A stretch of DNA of 64,000 nucleotides, from assembly GCF_964204645.1 (NCBI RefSeq), contig NC_134025.1:21174001-21238000 (forward strand), given 5' to 3'. The notes beneath the pieces are model-generated. The model was not told the origin of the DNA. It made no database searches and saw only the letters and a program-made list of their open reading frames with translations. A program made the position numbers and the translations under genes. This document shows positions 1 through 8,637 of the stretch, one piece after another; the stretch's first letter is position 1; each line of letters begins with the position of its first letter. The DNA is from Tubulanus polymorphus (lineage: Eukaryota > Nemertea > Palaeonemertea > Tubulaniformes > Tubulanidae).

Positions 1-1423
1 AGTCGAAACAGACATATAAATATTTTATGAAGCATTATTTCGTTGATTCCTGTTTTGTTTACGAAAAAGAAAAGAAAATAATCTCTACCGCTGTATCCAC
101 TTTGCAATATTCCACGACCTACACTCTGGCATTCGTTATTTTTTTCCGACGGCATCTTTAGTGAATCTCAATGTGAAAGTAGTTGCTAAATACGTGTGTC
201 CGGTATATCTTGTGTGACAGGCGACGACAATTACTGTCAGACGACAACGGTATTACGCGCTGTTGTTAGTATTGATCTGAGTCGCCTGTTCGAATTTTAC
301 ATGTACCGAACCGTTCGCATCTACACATATAGACAACATATTCATGTGCTAAGTTGAATTTGAAAAATTAGAAACTCGTAGAGATTTGCGCCACATTGTC
401 CGCTTCTAATTAATGAAATAATGACGATAATAATCACTCTGTCCAGTTCTTTCTTTCCCGGATAGATTATCGCTAATCCAGGACTAGTGGGGACTTTCGT
501 TAGTTTGTTTCTGTGATAACCGAGTTGTTTTTCGCCTTGATTTAACCGTAATATTATTCAAAAAAACTTTACGAATTGATGTCTTGTTTTAAAGATACTA
601 CTCCTATTTGACCTTTGATCCGAGTTCTTCTACTTCCTCTTGCTAAAATCGGGGAGAATATCGCGCGGCAAGGAGTGCTCCGCGATCTGTTCAGGATTTA
701 GAACGAACTCGTTTTCGAGTGTCGAATAGAATTCGCGTTGGTGGAAGTTTTCTTGTCTTTTAAGAATTGTGGTACCCATGGACCAACTATATTATATGTA
801 TATACTTCAGCATACCCGACCATACAGCGATTAAACTTCCATCAATTTCGTATTAGCTCATTGATTTCAACACACAGTCTCCGCATTCAACATTTTATCA
901 AAGACGTCACTTATATGTAATACATGTTAATTGAGTACCATTAAAGTACTCTCGATAATGTTACGTCGGGTCGGTGCGAACTGTGTGTGTGCGTGTCTCT
1001 GGAAAGTGGCGTCTCTACTACCTTTTCGTATTTCTGAATTCTGTATTGCTAATTGTGGTCAAAATAAAAACTCGATAGCTAAATTATAATAATAAGCCGT
1101 CGTAGTCTTAGTCGATAGTTGGTGTTGCTTTTTTCTCTCCAAACCTCAATAAGTTCAAGAGCATTGATCTTCAGGTTTTAACAATCTACTATTAAGATGA
1201 TGGCCGAATCAACAGTCTGAAGCGATGGACTTTTTGAAATCGTTAGGATTTTCTTTTCCGTGCGGGATTTCTGTTGGTTTATCACTATTCAACATCCTCA
1301 TTACTCGTGAGCGGTGACAGTCATCGCCTGCTACGCGCTGATTGGTGCTTGCCGGTAGCGGCCGCTGCAGAAAAATCTCGTCGAGGAAAGCTCACAATCC
1401 ACATTGATGGAGGTGATTCGAGC
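1..1423. other. Left-edge non-coding DNA upstream of the secreted-protein gene
   Basis: No coding exon was recognised here. The stretch just before position 1424 stays open in the frame of the first exon back to about 1274 without another ATG, so it is probably 5' untranslated sequence of the secreted-protein gene. No TATA box or other core promoter element could be assigned with confidence. Confidence 0.5.
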
Positions 1424-1562
1424 ATGCTGTCCCGAGTGTCCACCGGCTATATGCTGACGCTGTTTATTTTTGCAAGATATATTTTGCAAAGCCAAAGTAC
1501 CATTTATATCGGTGATATCTTCGCGACCAGCTTCGGTTCGTTTATTAACAACTCCATAATAG
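1424..1562 (+). CDS. Secreted cysteine-rich protein (PCSK9 C-terminal-like), exon 1: signal peptide
   Basis: First coding exon of a four-exon gene whose spliced product is about 195 residues. The ATG at 1424 is the first in this frame and has A at -3. It opens a typical secretion signal: a basic start (MLSRVSTGYM), a hydrophobic core (LTLFIFA) and a polar stretch near residues 21-25 where cleavage is likely. The exon ends ATA ATA G followed by GTAAGC, a good donor, giving phase 1. Joined to exon 2 this makes an Ala codon and an open frame. An NNS sequon lies just before the junction. The exon was recognised by signal-peptide character and splice phase, since it has no database-style domain of its own. 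The start could be wrong if an upstream exon exists. Confidence 0.6.
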
Positions 1563-1651
1563 GTAAGCTTTCTATTTATTCTATACGTCCTAATGATAAT
1601 ACGACTAGCTGCGGTTTCTGTTGACTGTAAATGAACAGCGTGGTTCGCTAT

Positions 1652-1706
1652 TGAAAATATGTTCAACGGTTTTGCTCTTGAAAATATGTTCAACGGTTTG
1701 CTCTTG
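1652..1706 (+). repeat. Short tandem duplication, about 27 bp twice
   Basis: TTGAAAATATGTTCAACGGT followed by TTTGCTC appears twice in a row with one base of difference. It lies in the first intron of the secreted gene. Confidence 0.7.
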
Positions 1707-3068
1707 ACTTTTCAATGGAAGATTTAGTGGGTTTTGAAATTATGCGGCGCTGTCGCGGTTTTGCTTCCCGAGTACACTTACATTTACGTCTATTCGCCCA
1801 AACAACTACTTTTGTCGTTCTGACGGTATCAAAATATAATAAAACGTTATATATTTCCAACCGTATTGAAAAGCAAATTTTTGGTACTGCTTGAATCACG
1901 GCCCGCCGCGGCCTCAGCGCGCGCCATTTTGGGAGCCGCATGTCGATACGTTTGGGCTTATTGCTGTTTTTGCGCCTTTTTGGTACGAATATCTTGAAGA
2001 ATAACTTCAGCGCATTTGCGATCCTCTACAGCTCAGACTCACTAATCCCATTTCGATACAGTGGTGTTTCACCCTGCTGAAATCCATTTCAAAGTTCTAA
2101 TTAATTTTCTGATATACGTCTCAATGGCTAATTTTGACTTTTTTCATGATTTAATTTCGTTCATCAAACCTCTCAATTTTGACAATGCAGTTTCATTTGA
2201 AATGAAATTTTCAAGGCAGTTTTCTCTCAGCGTCTGTCTTCTTTTGATTTTCTTTTTCGCGATCTCGGCATCGCATTGACAGATTTTGCTCCATGCAAAA
2301 ATGAGATAATTCTAATTCGCGTTTAAAACAACTAACAACTATTGAGTATTTTTCATTATTTTACATTCATTACAATTAAGTTTGATTGCAAATTGGGATA
2401 GGCCGGTAGTTTAGACGCGTGGCCGCGGTCGGGCCCATGTTTTAGACGGTACTTGCTTTGAACAAAGGCGCGCAGTCGTTTTGCTAAATCTAAAATCCAG
2501 TAAATATGGAATATTGGGGCTTTTGCAGGGGATTCGCTTATCAGCATGCACCCGGAATTACAACTTACTTTGTAATGTATATTGTTCTCAAGCGATTGAA
2601 GAGGTCGCCATTAATTTGACTAATGCGCTTTACAATAAATCCGTTCGGGGTATTGTGCATATGTCAAATATACAAAGTGCGTACCGGTACAGGTTAACAG
2701 TAACCAATGATCTTTATACCGACAGGATATGGTCTAATGGACGCCTGGTAACTTCTCATTACCCATTACTCACATTGCGCTATATAAATTCTATATCTAC
2801 CATTAGTAAATGTTCAATCATGATAATCAGCGTAATACTAAAGTCGTCGCATTGAATTAATTATTCATAACTTTCGAAGAGAAAGTTCGTTATCTTTCAA
2901 AACAATTCTCTCGATAAATTCAAACATTTTAGGAACTGTGCGCAGGAATGCCCCGTTTGAAATTACATTTAAGATTCGATGATATATTGCCAACTTTTCA
3001 TTTTGTGGCAATTCCATTACATCGTGTCGATCGGTAAACGTACTGCTTTTTCTCCACCTGCTTTGCAG

Positions 3069-3259
3069 CCTCCAATAATTATACCGTACATTATGGCAAC
3101 AGCTCCCAACCAGAAAACGATGCAATATCAGGCGTCACGTGTCCAGATGACGGGACGGTTATTGCGTGTCGTTGTAACAGAACTTGTGATGGCGCTCGGA
3201 TAGACAGATATCGACGTAGATGCGATGCGTATAATGGACGTGTTGGTGAGACAGTCCGG
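3069..3259 (+). CDS. Secreted cysteine-rich protein, exon 2: first six-cysteine module
   Basis: A pyrimidine-rich acceptor ending CTTTGCAG precedes the exon and GTGAGT follows it. It enters in phase 1 and leaves in phase 0 after 63 full codons with no stop. The translation is rich in Cys and Asn: GVTCPDDGTVIACRC, then RTCDG, RRCDAYNG and ETVR, with NYT, NSS and NRT sequons. The spacing of cysteines and the AYN...GE.V.AVVRC ending (completed in exon 3) resemble one cysteine-rich repeat of the PCSK9 C-terminal domain, known to be a secreted protein-binding fold. The similarity is from memory of the family and was not searched. A weaker internal donor (GTGAGA at 3246) is possible but would shorten the module. 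Confidence 0.65.
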
Positions 3260-3389
3260 GTGAGTTTTTGACATAATCTGGCAGACGAAATGTCTGTGTA
3301 TTATCATTCATTATACTAAATATGGATTACAACTAGCCCTGATCGTTGGATCTAACCTCCGAACGATTATCTCAGAAATTGCTCGTATA

Positions 3390-3418
3390 CCTTGGAGAAG
3401 TCAAATGATTACTCCAAG
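3390..3418. repeat. Short hairpin related to one at 50.5 kb
   Basis: CTTGGAG and ACTCCAAG face each other around TCAAATGA, forming a short imperfect hairpin. Nearly the same sequence recurs at 50506-50540. It may be the end of a small element. Confidence 0.4.
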
Positions 3419-3476
3419 ATCTAACTTGCCGTAGGCTAGGCGATCAGAGAAACATTATTTCTGAGCTATACATATA

Positions 3477-4037
3477 CAGTGTGTCTCAAAGAAATATCCC
3501 TATTTTCATCTGGAAGAATTGGTTATGATTTGGATCTGACTAAACAATAATATGTATACGAATCTAAAGCACAAGCGTTGGAGTTTTTTGTTTCCATAAT
3601 CATTTCTTAACTATTCACAATCATGCATGGGGATCAAACCCGTTCCTGTTTAAACCACGTTCAGTTTAGGCTCCATGTTGTCCTAGTACAGCCTGCATAA
3701 CGGACAGCCATGTTTTCATCATGGAATCACTTCGGGGATTGTTTCTGGCGAAATGCTCTGCTTTTCCCTGCGGATATGGTTTTTCAGTTGGTCAAGTGTT
3801 CACGGCTTGGGGTTCCATAGATTCTGTCTTTCAGGTAACCCAACAAGAAGAAGTCTCTGGGGACGTGAGGTCGGGTGAATAAATGGGCTACTCCACATCC
3901 TCATAACGAGATTACCCGAGTTTGAAAATGTTCACACAGAAAACACAAACAAAACAACAATAATGGGTATTACGTACACCAAACTCCCACGTCTCTGAAA
4001 CAAGAAAAAAGAATAGGGACATTTTTGGCACACCCTC
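3477..4037 (-). mobile_element. Decayed mariner-like DNA transposon in intron of the secreted gene
   Basis: Related inverted ends are visible. The left end reads CAGTGTGTCTCAAAG with ATATCCCTATT, and the right end on the other strand reads GAGGGTGTGCCAAAA with TGTCCCTATT. TA dinucleotides flank both sides (3475-3476 and 4038-4039), as expected for Tc1/mariner insertions. On the minus strand about 3790-3900 translates to RDFFLLGYLKDRIYGTP before a stop. This resembles the conserved SPDLTPLDFFLWGYLKD stretch of mariner-like transposases, with changes. At 561 bp the element is internally deleted and cannot encode an active enzyme. Confidence 0.7.
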
Positions 4038-4071
4038 TATATGTTTTACATTTTTTTTCTACTGCCAACAG

Positions 4072-4193
4072 GCTGTTGTCAGGTGCTCCAAGCTCCCGGC
4101 AGAAATTATCGAAACGGGCTTCGTCATAAATCCGCCATCAGTACGATGTGTAACTCCAACTTATAAAATCGTTTCTTGCAATGCTCACTCCAA
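4072..4193 (+). CDS. Secreted cysteine-rich protein, exon 3: end of module 1, start of module 2
   Basis: The acceptor is a strong polypyrimidine tract ending GCCAACAG, and the donor is GTAAGT. The exon enters in phase 0 and leaves in phase 2. It begins AVVRC, closing module 1 with its sixth cysteine. After a Cys-free linker comes PPSVRCVTPTYKIVSCNAHS, the start of module 2. The VRC....IVSCNAHS layout resembles the V.C....LTGC.SH start of PCSK9 C-terminal repeats. The intron before it holds a decayed mariner-like element and the intron after it holds a 76-bp tandem array. Both introns are short compared with those of the receptor gene. Confidence 0.65.
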
Positions 4194-4256
4194 GTAAGTC
4201 AAATACGTGTATCTTCATTAAGTTTGTAAATTATTAATTCATAGCCCTTCAATACA

Positions 4257-4560
4257 GGTCTTCATACATATGCCAGTCTTTTCTACATTTTGCCCCTTCG
4301 TCTATAAAACAGTGGACGAATATTCGGCGTCTGGTCTTCATACATATGCCAGTCTTTTCTACATTTTGCCCCTTCGTCTATAAAACAGTGGACGAATATT
4401 CGGCGTCTGGTCTTCATACATATGCCAGTCTTTTCTACATTTTGCCCCTTCGTCTATAAAACAGTGGACGAATATTCGGCGTCTGGTCTTCATACATATG
4501 CCAGTCGTTTCTACAATTTGCCCCTTTGTCTATAAAACAGTGGACGAATATTCGGCGTCT
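4257..4560 (+). repeat. Tandem repeat, four copies of a 76-bp unit
   Basis: The unit starts GGTCTTCATACATATGCCAG and ends CGAATATTCGGCGTCT. Copies lie at 4257-4332, 4333-4408, 4409-4484 and 4485-4560 with no spacer. The first three read as identical and the fourth differs at a few positions in the middle. The array sits in the intron between exons 3 and 4 of the secreted gene. Head-to-tail identity without spacers rules out a CRISPR-type arrangement and suggests recent slippage or unequal exchange. Confidence 0.9.
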
Positions 4561-4765
4561 ATGAAAATATGTTAGGACACCGAGTTTCGATGTTTGTTAT
4601 GTGCCAGATCCACCAAAAAGATGCCCTATCCTTATGCTATCAGCCTTCATTGCTTGGCACAAAAAATCCCACCGAATGCGGAGTTCTGATACAAAGATAA
4701 AACTATTCGCGATGTAACAAAGATTTATTGAAGGTAATGATGTTGTTGTCGACGTTATTTTCCAG

Positions 4766-4901
4766 CTACGGAGTGATATCGAATGCCACTCTGATGATTT
4801 CCGATCAAGGCGTAATGTGTTCTATAACCGATTGCAAAAACGCTTGTAAACTACAGGCTACATGCGTACCGGTACAAGGAATACCACCAGGTAAACGATA
4901 A
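4766..4901 (+). CDS. Secreted cysteine-rich protein, exon 4: end of module 2 and stop
   Basis: The acceptor is GTTATTTTCCAG. The first base completes an Asn codon with the two bases left by exon 3. The exon encodes YGVISNATL (an NAT sequon), then QGVMCSITDCKNACKLQATC, giving module 2 its last four cysteines, so the full protein has 12. Read straight on, the frame ends PPGKR and TAA at 4899-4901. A GTAAAC follows the CCACCAG at 4890 and could be a donor, leading to a further exon before 6.3 kb, but none was found. The terminal reading is preferred. The C-terminal GKR looks like an amidation and dibasic cleavage signal but may be chance. Confidence 0.55.
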
Positions 4902-5594
4902 TCGGTAATTTAGAAAATATTCCACTTCAAATCAACGACAATACGTATGTGTCCATCCATTCCACGGTTTTCAAAAACGATGGAATAATCATCGTATAAG
5001 TTTTTAGATTCGTTTTTGTGATATTTCAAATAAGTAAGTAATTCAGCGATGGACGTCTGCAAGATCCGGGCGTAAGTGGAGAGAATTTGCCTGCCTGTAA
5101 AATACGAACTTTGATACGTATATTCTAACTTGTTGAAATACATTCGTATCTAATCGTTTCAAGTGATCGACAAACGTAAGTATAGAGATTAGCAACAAGT
5201 CACAGTTGACTGGTGAAATGAAATACCTCGTTAGGAGTATGGCAGCCTTTGTATTAGGGCCGTTTCCCGGGGGCTGTATTCAAAGTTCAGTTATCAATGG
5301 TTAAAAGCGACATCATTTGGTCCCTTTTTGCTCTAAATATATATACAACATCATAAGTATATGTGACTCAAATAATGGTGGTTTACCGAGGTTTAATGAA
5401 ATTAGTTAGGTACCGGTATACATTTACGACTTGGCCTGGGTGATCGGTTGTGACTTCGCGTATAATAATGGGGAACCCGAAACACCAACTATCCCACCAG
5501 ATGGCGTGACGAGCAATCGGTCTTACGTTGTCAAGATTACTTCATTTTCAATGAATTTTGAACTGAATTTCTAGACTACCAATTTCATATGCCA

Positions 5595-5765
5595 CCACAG
5601 GACCTGCCAAATATACAATACATTCATTCTTACTCAGATATCGGCATTCAGTTTTGATTGAAATTTAGAAGCTATCGAACGCGGAAGACCGATTAGCCAC
5701 AAGCGAACCTGGTGGATCCTCGCCTGCCATACGTGGAGTCCTCGATTGCCACAGTAACGGTGCGT
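5595..5765 (+). repeat. Dispersed repeat copy (pair with 36.8 kb)
   Basis: This stretch aligns with 36814-37030. Both start CACAGGACC with CCAAATA, share ATCGAACGC and GCGAACCTGGTGG, and end TTGCCACAGTA followed by GGTGCGT. It differs by many substitutions and small gaps, so the copies are old. The type of element is not recognised. Confidence 0.6.
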
Positions 5766-6146
5766 AATTAAGCTCCGCATTAAGCTCCACATTCAAATAC
5801 ACGCTGTTAAGATAACGACTGTATGACATATCCCTTCAGTCAGCGTAGCGAATTAAAAATAAAAAATATTCTTGAGAATTCCGCTGTATATTCATTTATT
5901 CGTCAATCACAATACTTCAATATCCATCTATACATATTTACACTCACTTTTTTTTATCCTTGAGGAAAAAAAATGTTCTGGTGATCTCAAATATATTCTC
6001 ACCAAAAAAACGCATAACACAGAGCGGACAAGAGGAGCTGGAAATCGTAGAATACGTAATCAATAAAAAAATTATGACACTGATAATAGGTCAGAGAAGA
6101 AGCTTCTTCTGCAGTAAAATAATCACACGTATAACAAACAATAAGT

Positions 6147-6152
6147 TTTATT
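6147..6152 (-). terminator. Candidate polyadenylation signal of the receptor gene
   Basis: AATAAA on the minus strand lies about 195 bp after the receptor stop codon, a normal distance for a 3' untranslated region. It is the closest canonical signal seen. No transcript evidence is available. Confidence 0.4.
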
Positions 6153-6344
6153 TCTCTCATGAATACGGTTGAATGCGAGGCCACGTCCGAATCTCAATAT
6201 ACATTATTTACTTTTAATTCAAGGCTCTTTCAACCATTTTATCACCTGTTCATTCGGGGTACAATCATTGTAACATAACGCTGGCTCCGTACATATCGAT
6301 TTTTTAAGTGTCAGTCGGGAATATAGTAATATAACAAACATCAT

Positions 6345-6841
6345 TCACACGAACGTGCCGGGGTTTTTCGACACGTTATTGCAGCCGATAATCTGGTGTT
6401 TCGGCAGGTAAACGGTTGCGCACACCGTTTCCTGTTCGTTCGGCGCTTCGGTCGTAGAATTCTCGACCGGTTCTTCGTTCTTATTCCGCAGATTAATATT
6501 TCCGTTGTTGCACGCGTTAACGTTATTCGTTCGGTCGGTTTCGTGCATCGCCGGCGTCGGGGTCTTGTTGCTTTTGCCGAGTGCCGTCGCGGTTTTGTTG
6601 CCGGATCCGTTATCGCAAGCTCGAAACGTCGCCCCGCGGTTTCGGTTCGTGTTTATCGTCGAGTGAAACGACGATACGTACGTGTTCGAGCGTTCCGAAT
6701 AGTATCGACTCCTGCCGAGTCGGTTTAACGATTTCTTCGGTAGACAGCAGCACAACGTTGACTTGAAGGCCTCTCGGTATTTTTTCGACATAAGGTTGTA
6801 CAGTATCGGATTTATGGTCGAACTGACAAAATATAGCACCC
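6345..6841 (-). CDS. Neuromedin U / pyrokinin-like GPCR, exon 4: TM7 and C-terminal tail
   Basis: The acceptor is GATATTTCAG, entering in phase 1. The exon begins GVLYFVSSTINPILYN, the TM7 with NPILY at residues 384-388. Then come KKYREAFKS, helix 8, and a CCC cluster (404-406) likely to be palmitoylated. The rest, about 130 residues, is a polar tail rich in Asn, Thr and Ser with many possible phosphorylation sites, ending PGTFV and TGA at 6347-6345. The tail is long for this receptor group and of low complexity, so it is probably poorly conserved. It would act in arrestin binding and receptor turnover, as in related receptors. Confidence 0.9.
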
Positions 6842-7560
6842 CTGAAATATCAGAAATATCGAAACAAATAAATATTGATACGCCCCTTGCTGCCAACCAG
6901 GCCACCGAAAACTCGAGAAAAAACTGCGAAGAAACTTTCGGAATATTTACACGTGGAAAATGGCCAAAAATAGATATCCATAGACTCAGTGACATTAAGA
7001 AATCGGTTCAAAGTCAATTCAATTTATTCAATTAAGCAAAGTGGCTGAATGGCCATTTAAATGGCATCATCTATCGAAAAACACCATATCAATAGGAAGC
7101 GTCGAAGGATTTCACGGGAAGCGATCTTTTCTCTAAAGATCTATTATCCTCGTGGGCGTAAAAAAGTACCCGCTGTGGCCGTCGGTTACAACACCCACGC
7201 TTGTGTAGTATGTATGTATGTATACATCTTCACCCGTCAAGGGATTCGAACCCACTCTTCTAGAGCCGTTCCCCGGTGGAAGCGAGTTCGGGGGCGATAC
7301 CGGACCCCTGGCAAGCGAGGATGGTATGTATATCAACTGTATGTCAACATTGCCATTGTATGATGGCGACATAATGAATATAAACGCGACTGCAAATATC
7401 TAGTTTTGTCACAGGCGTTTTATTGCGTCATCTCTTGTTTTTGATAGGTCACCCTCAAATTGCATGTTTTGGGTTTTCTACGTATTTGCCGAATCGGCCG
7501 CCATTATGTTGATATCTTGATAACTGTTCGATTTTGTACCGTCTGGTTATATATACGCAC
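6842..7560 (-). other. Receptor intron 3 (0.7 kb)
   Basis: GTGCGT donor at 7560 and ATTTCAG acceptor at 6842, phase 1. It contains a small element with inverted ends and a tRNA B-box at 7220-7333. Nothing else was recognised. Confidence 0.85.
7220..7333 (-). mobile_element. Small element with inverted ends and a tRNA-like B box
   Basis: The left end GTATACATCTTCACCC faces the right end GAGGATGGTATGTATATC as imperfect inverted repeats. On the minus strand GGGTTCGAATCCC matches a tRNA B box. The same layout occurs at 13466-13612, and the right end resembles that at 8617-8631. It could be a tRNA-derived SINE head caught in a MITE. It lies inside receptor intron 3. Confidence 0.45.
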
Positions 7561-7692
7561 CTGAGAGATTGAATATATGCGAGTGAACCGCTGATAGTGC
7601 GTCCGTCCATTTATCCTGAGGGATATAAATAGCCCACAAACGCTGCAAATGAAATGGTGCCCAGCACACGAAGAACGCGACGACCACCGCCA
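7561..7692 (-). CDS. Neuromedin U / pyrokinin-like GPCR, exon 3: TM6
   Basis: The acceptor is TTTTGTGTTACAG and the donor GTGCGT. The exon is 132 bp and enters and leaves in phase 1. Joined to exon 2 it reads KMLVAVVVAFFVCWAPFHLQ, which is TM6 with the conserved Cys-Trp-Ala-Pro switch (W340, P342). It then runs through the third extracellular loop to HSHIFNLSG, the start of TM7. An intron between TM6 and TM7 with this phase is a structural feature often seen in this receptor group. The frame is intact with no sign of decay. Confidence 0.92.
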
Positions 7693-8441
7693 CTGTAACA
7701 CAAAACGAAAAAAATAAATCTATCTTACTAATTTTCAAGGGATGGCGAATACTGCACTCAAGCCAAACGCCCACGACGAAGCGGAAACAAGGAAAAAGAA
7801 AACGGAAACATGTTTCCGAGCGTTCCTTGATTAGATGTGACGCGTGCCTCCTCGGGAAATCTGAATTTCGTACTGCCCTCGTGTCACGTGCGTGTTTACG
7901 AGAAACAAGAAACATGGTCTCAAGAAAAATATTTCCGAGATCAAACACGTTTGAGTATTCGGCGTGTTCCTGTTTCCCTGTGTCGTGTGCGTTGGACTCT
8001 AAGCGAAACAAAGGCAGTTTCATTTCGAATTTAAGACTAAGCCTTTCCGAACAATACATTTTGAGTAGTAGATGTATTCTATTTTTCCTCATTCAAATTT
8101 TTTTTAATTTTTGGAGGTTTTCAGCACGAGATTCTTTAGATTTGACGAAAAATTCGCGAATGCTCGGAAAGACTGGAGTCTCTTTCCGTCATAAGTATAA
8201 TAGATAAGTAAAAGTGGTTTGGTAAATACAGAACGGTTGTAAATTCAGGGGAAGCGCTATATGAAAAAGAATATAAACAAGCGTTGAGATACTTAAGATA
8301 TATCGAAAGAATATTTTACAACAACTTCGGCAATTTGAGTCGCACGTGACATACATGAACATAGTATGGATTCTATTATTGCATATCGTAATATATAACA
8401 ATGTGAGATATAGGTAGATATTATAGTTATTGCATGTAAAT

Positions 8442-8637
8442 CGGCATCCTCGCTTGCCCATGATTTCTTGGTCGGACTGGTTCTCCCTAAGCGTCCACCA
8501 GTCTCTTATCAAGCCAATCAAGTGTAGTGAATCTGCTGGTGACACTAGTGGACGATTAGCGGCAACCTGCCGCCCAAGAAATCTTGGGCCATGTAATAGA
8601 GCAATGGAGCGTTTGCGGCAAGCGAGGATGGTGAATC
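8442..8637. mobile_element. Small TIR element
   Basis: CATCCTCGCTTGCC at 8445-8458 is exactly inverted at 8618-8630 and flanking bases. A second inner inverted pair (CCCATGATTTCTTGG against CCAAGAAATCTTGGG) lies inside. AATCGG occurs on both flanks and may be a target-site duplication. It has no coding capacity and is a MITE-like element sharing its end sequence with the element at 7220-7333. Confidence 0.55.

Larger units (their letters stand above)
4902..6344. other. Convergent intergenic region between the two genes
   Basis: This stretch separates the stop of the plus-strand secreted gene from the stop of the minus-strand receptor gene. It should hold both 3' untranslated regions. A plus-strand AATAAA occurs at 5858-5863, far from the secreted gene's stop. 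A minus-strand AATAAA at 6147-6152 is well placed for the receptor. A dispersed repeat copy occupies 5595-5765. No coding exon was recognised. Confidence 0.5.

Noticed and set aside
2061-2279. Open frame ending in a signal-peptide-like MKFSRQFSLSVCLLLIFFFA
   Set aside because: It stops right after the hydrophobic run and has no donor to join another exon. It also lies in intron 1 of the secreted gene.
4257-4560. CRISPR-like array
   Set aside because: The units are contiguous, 76 bp, and have no variable spacers. The context is eukaryotic.
5046-5071. Possible extra micro-exon of the secreted gene ending in GTAAGT
   Set aside because: The acceptor is weak, the piece is only about 25 bp, and no following exon was found, though the phase fits.
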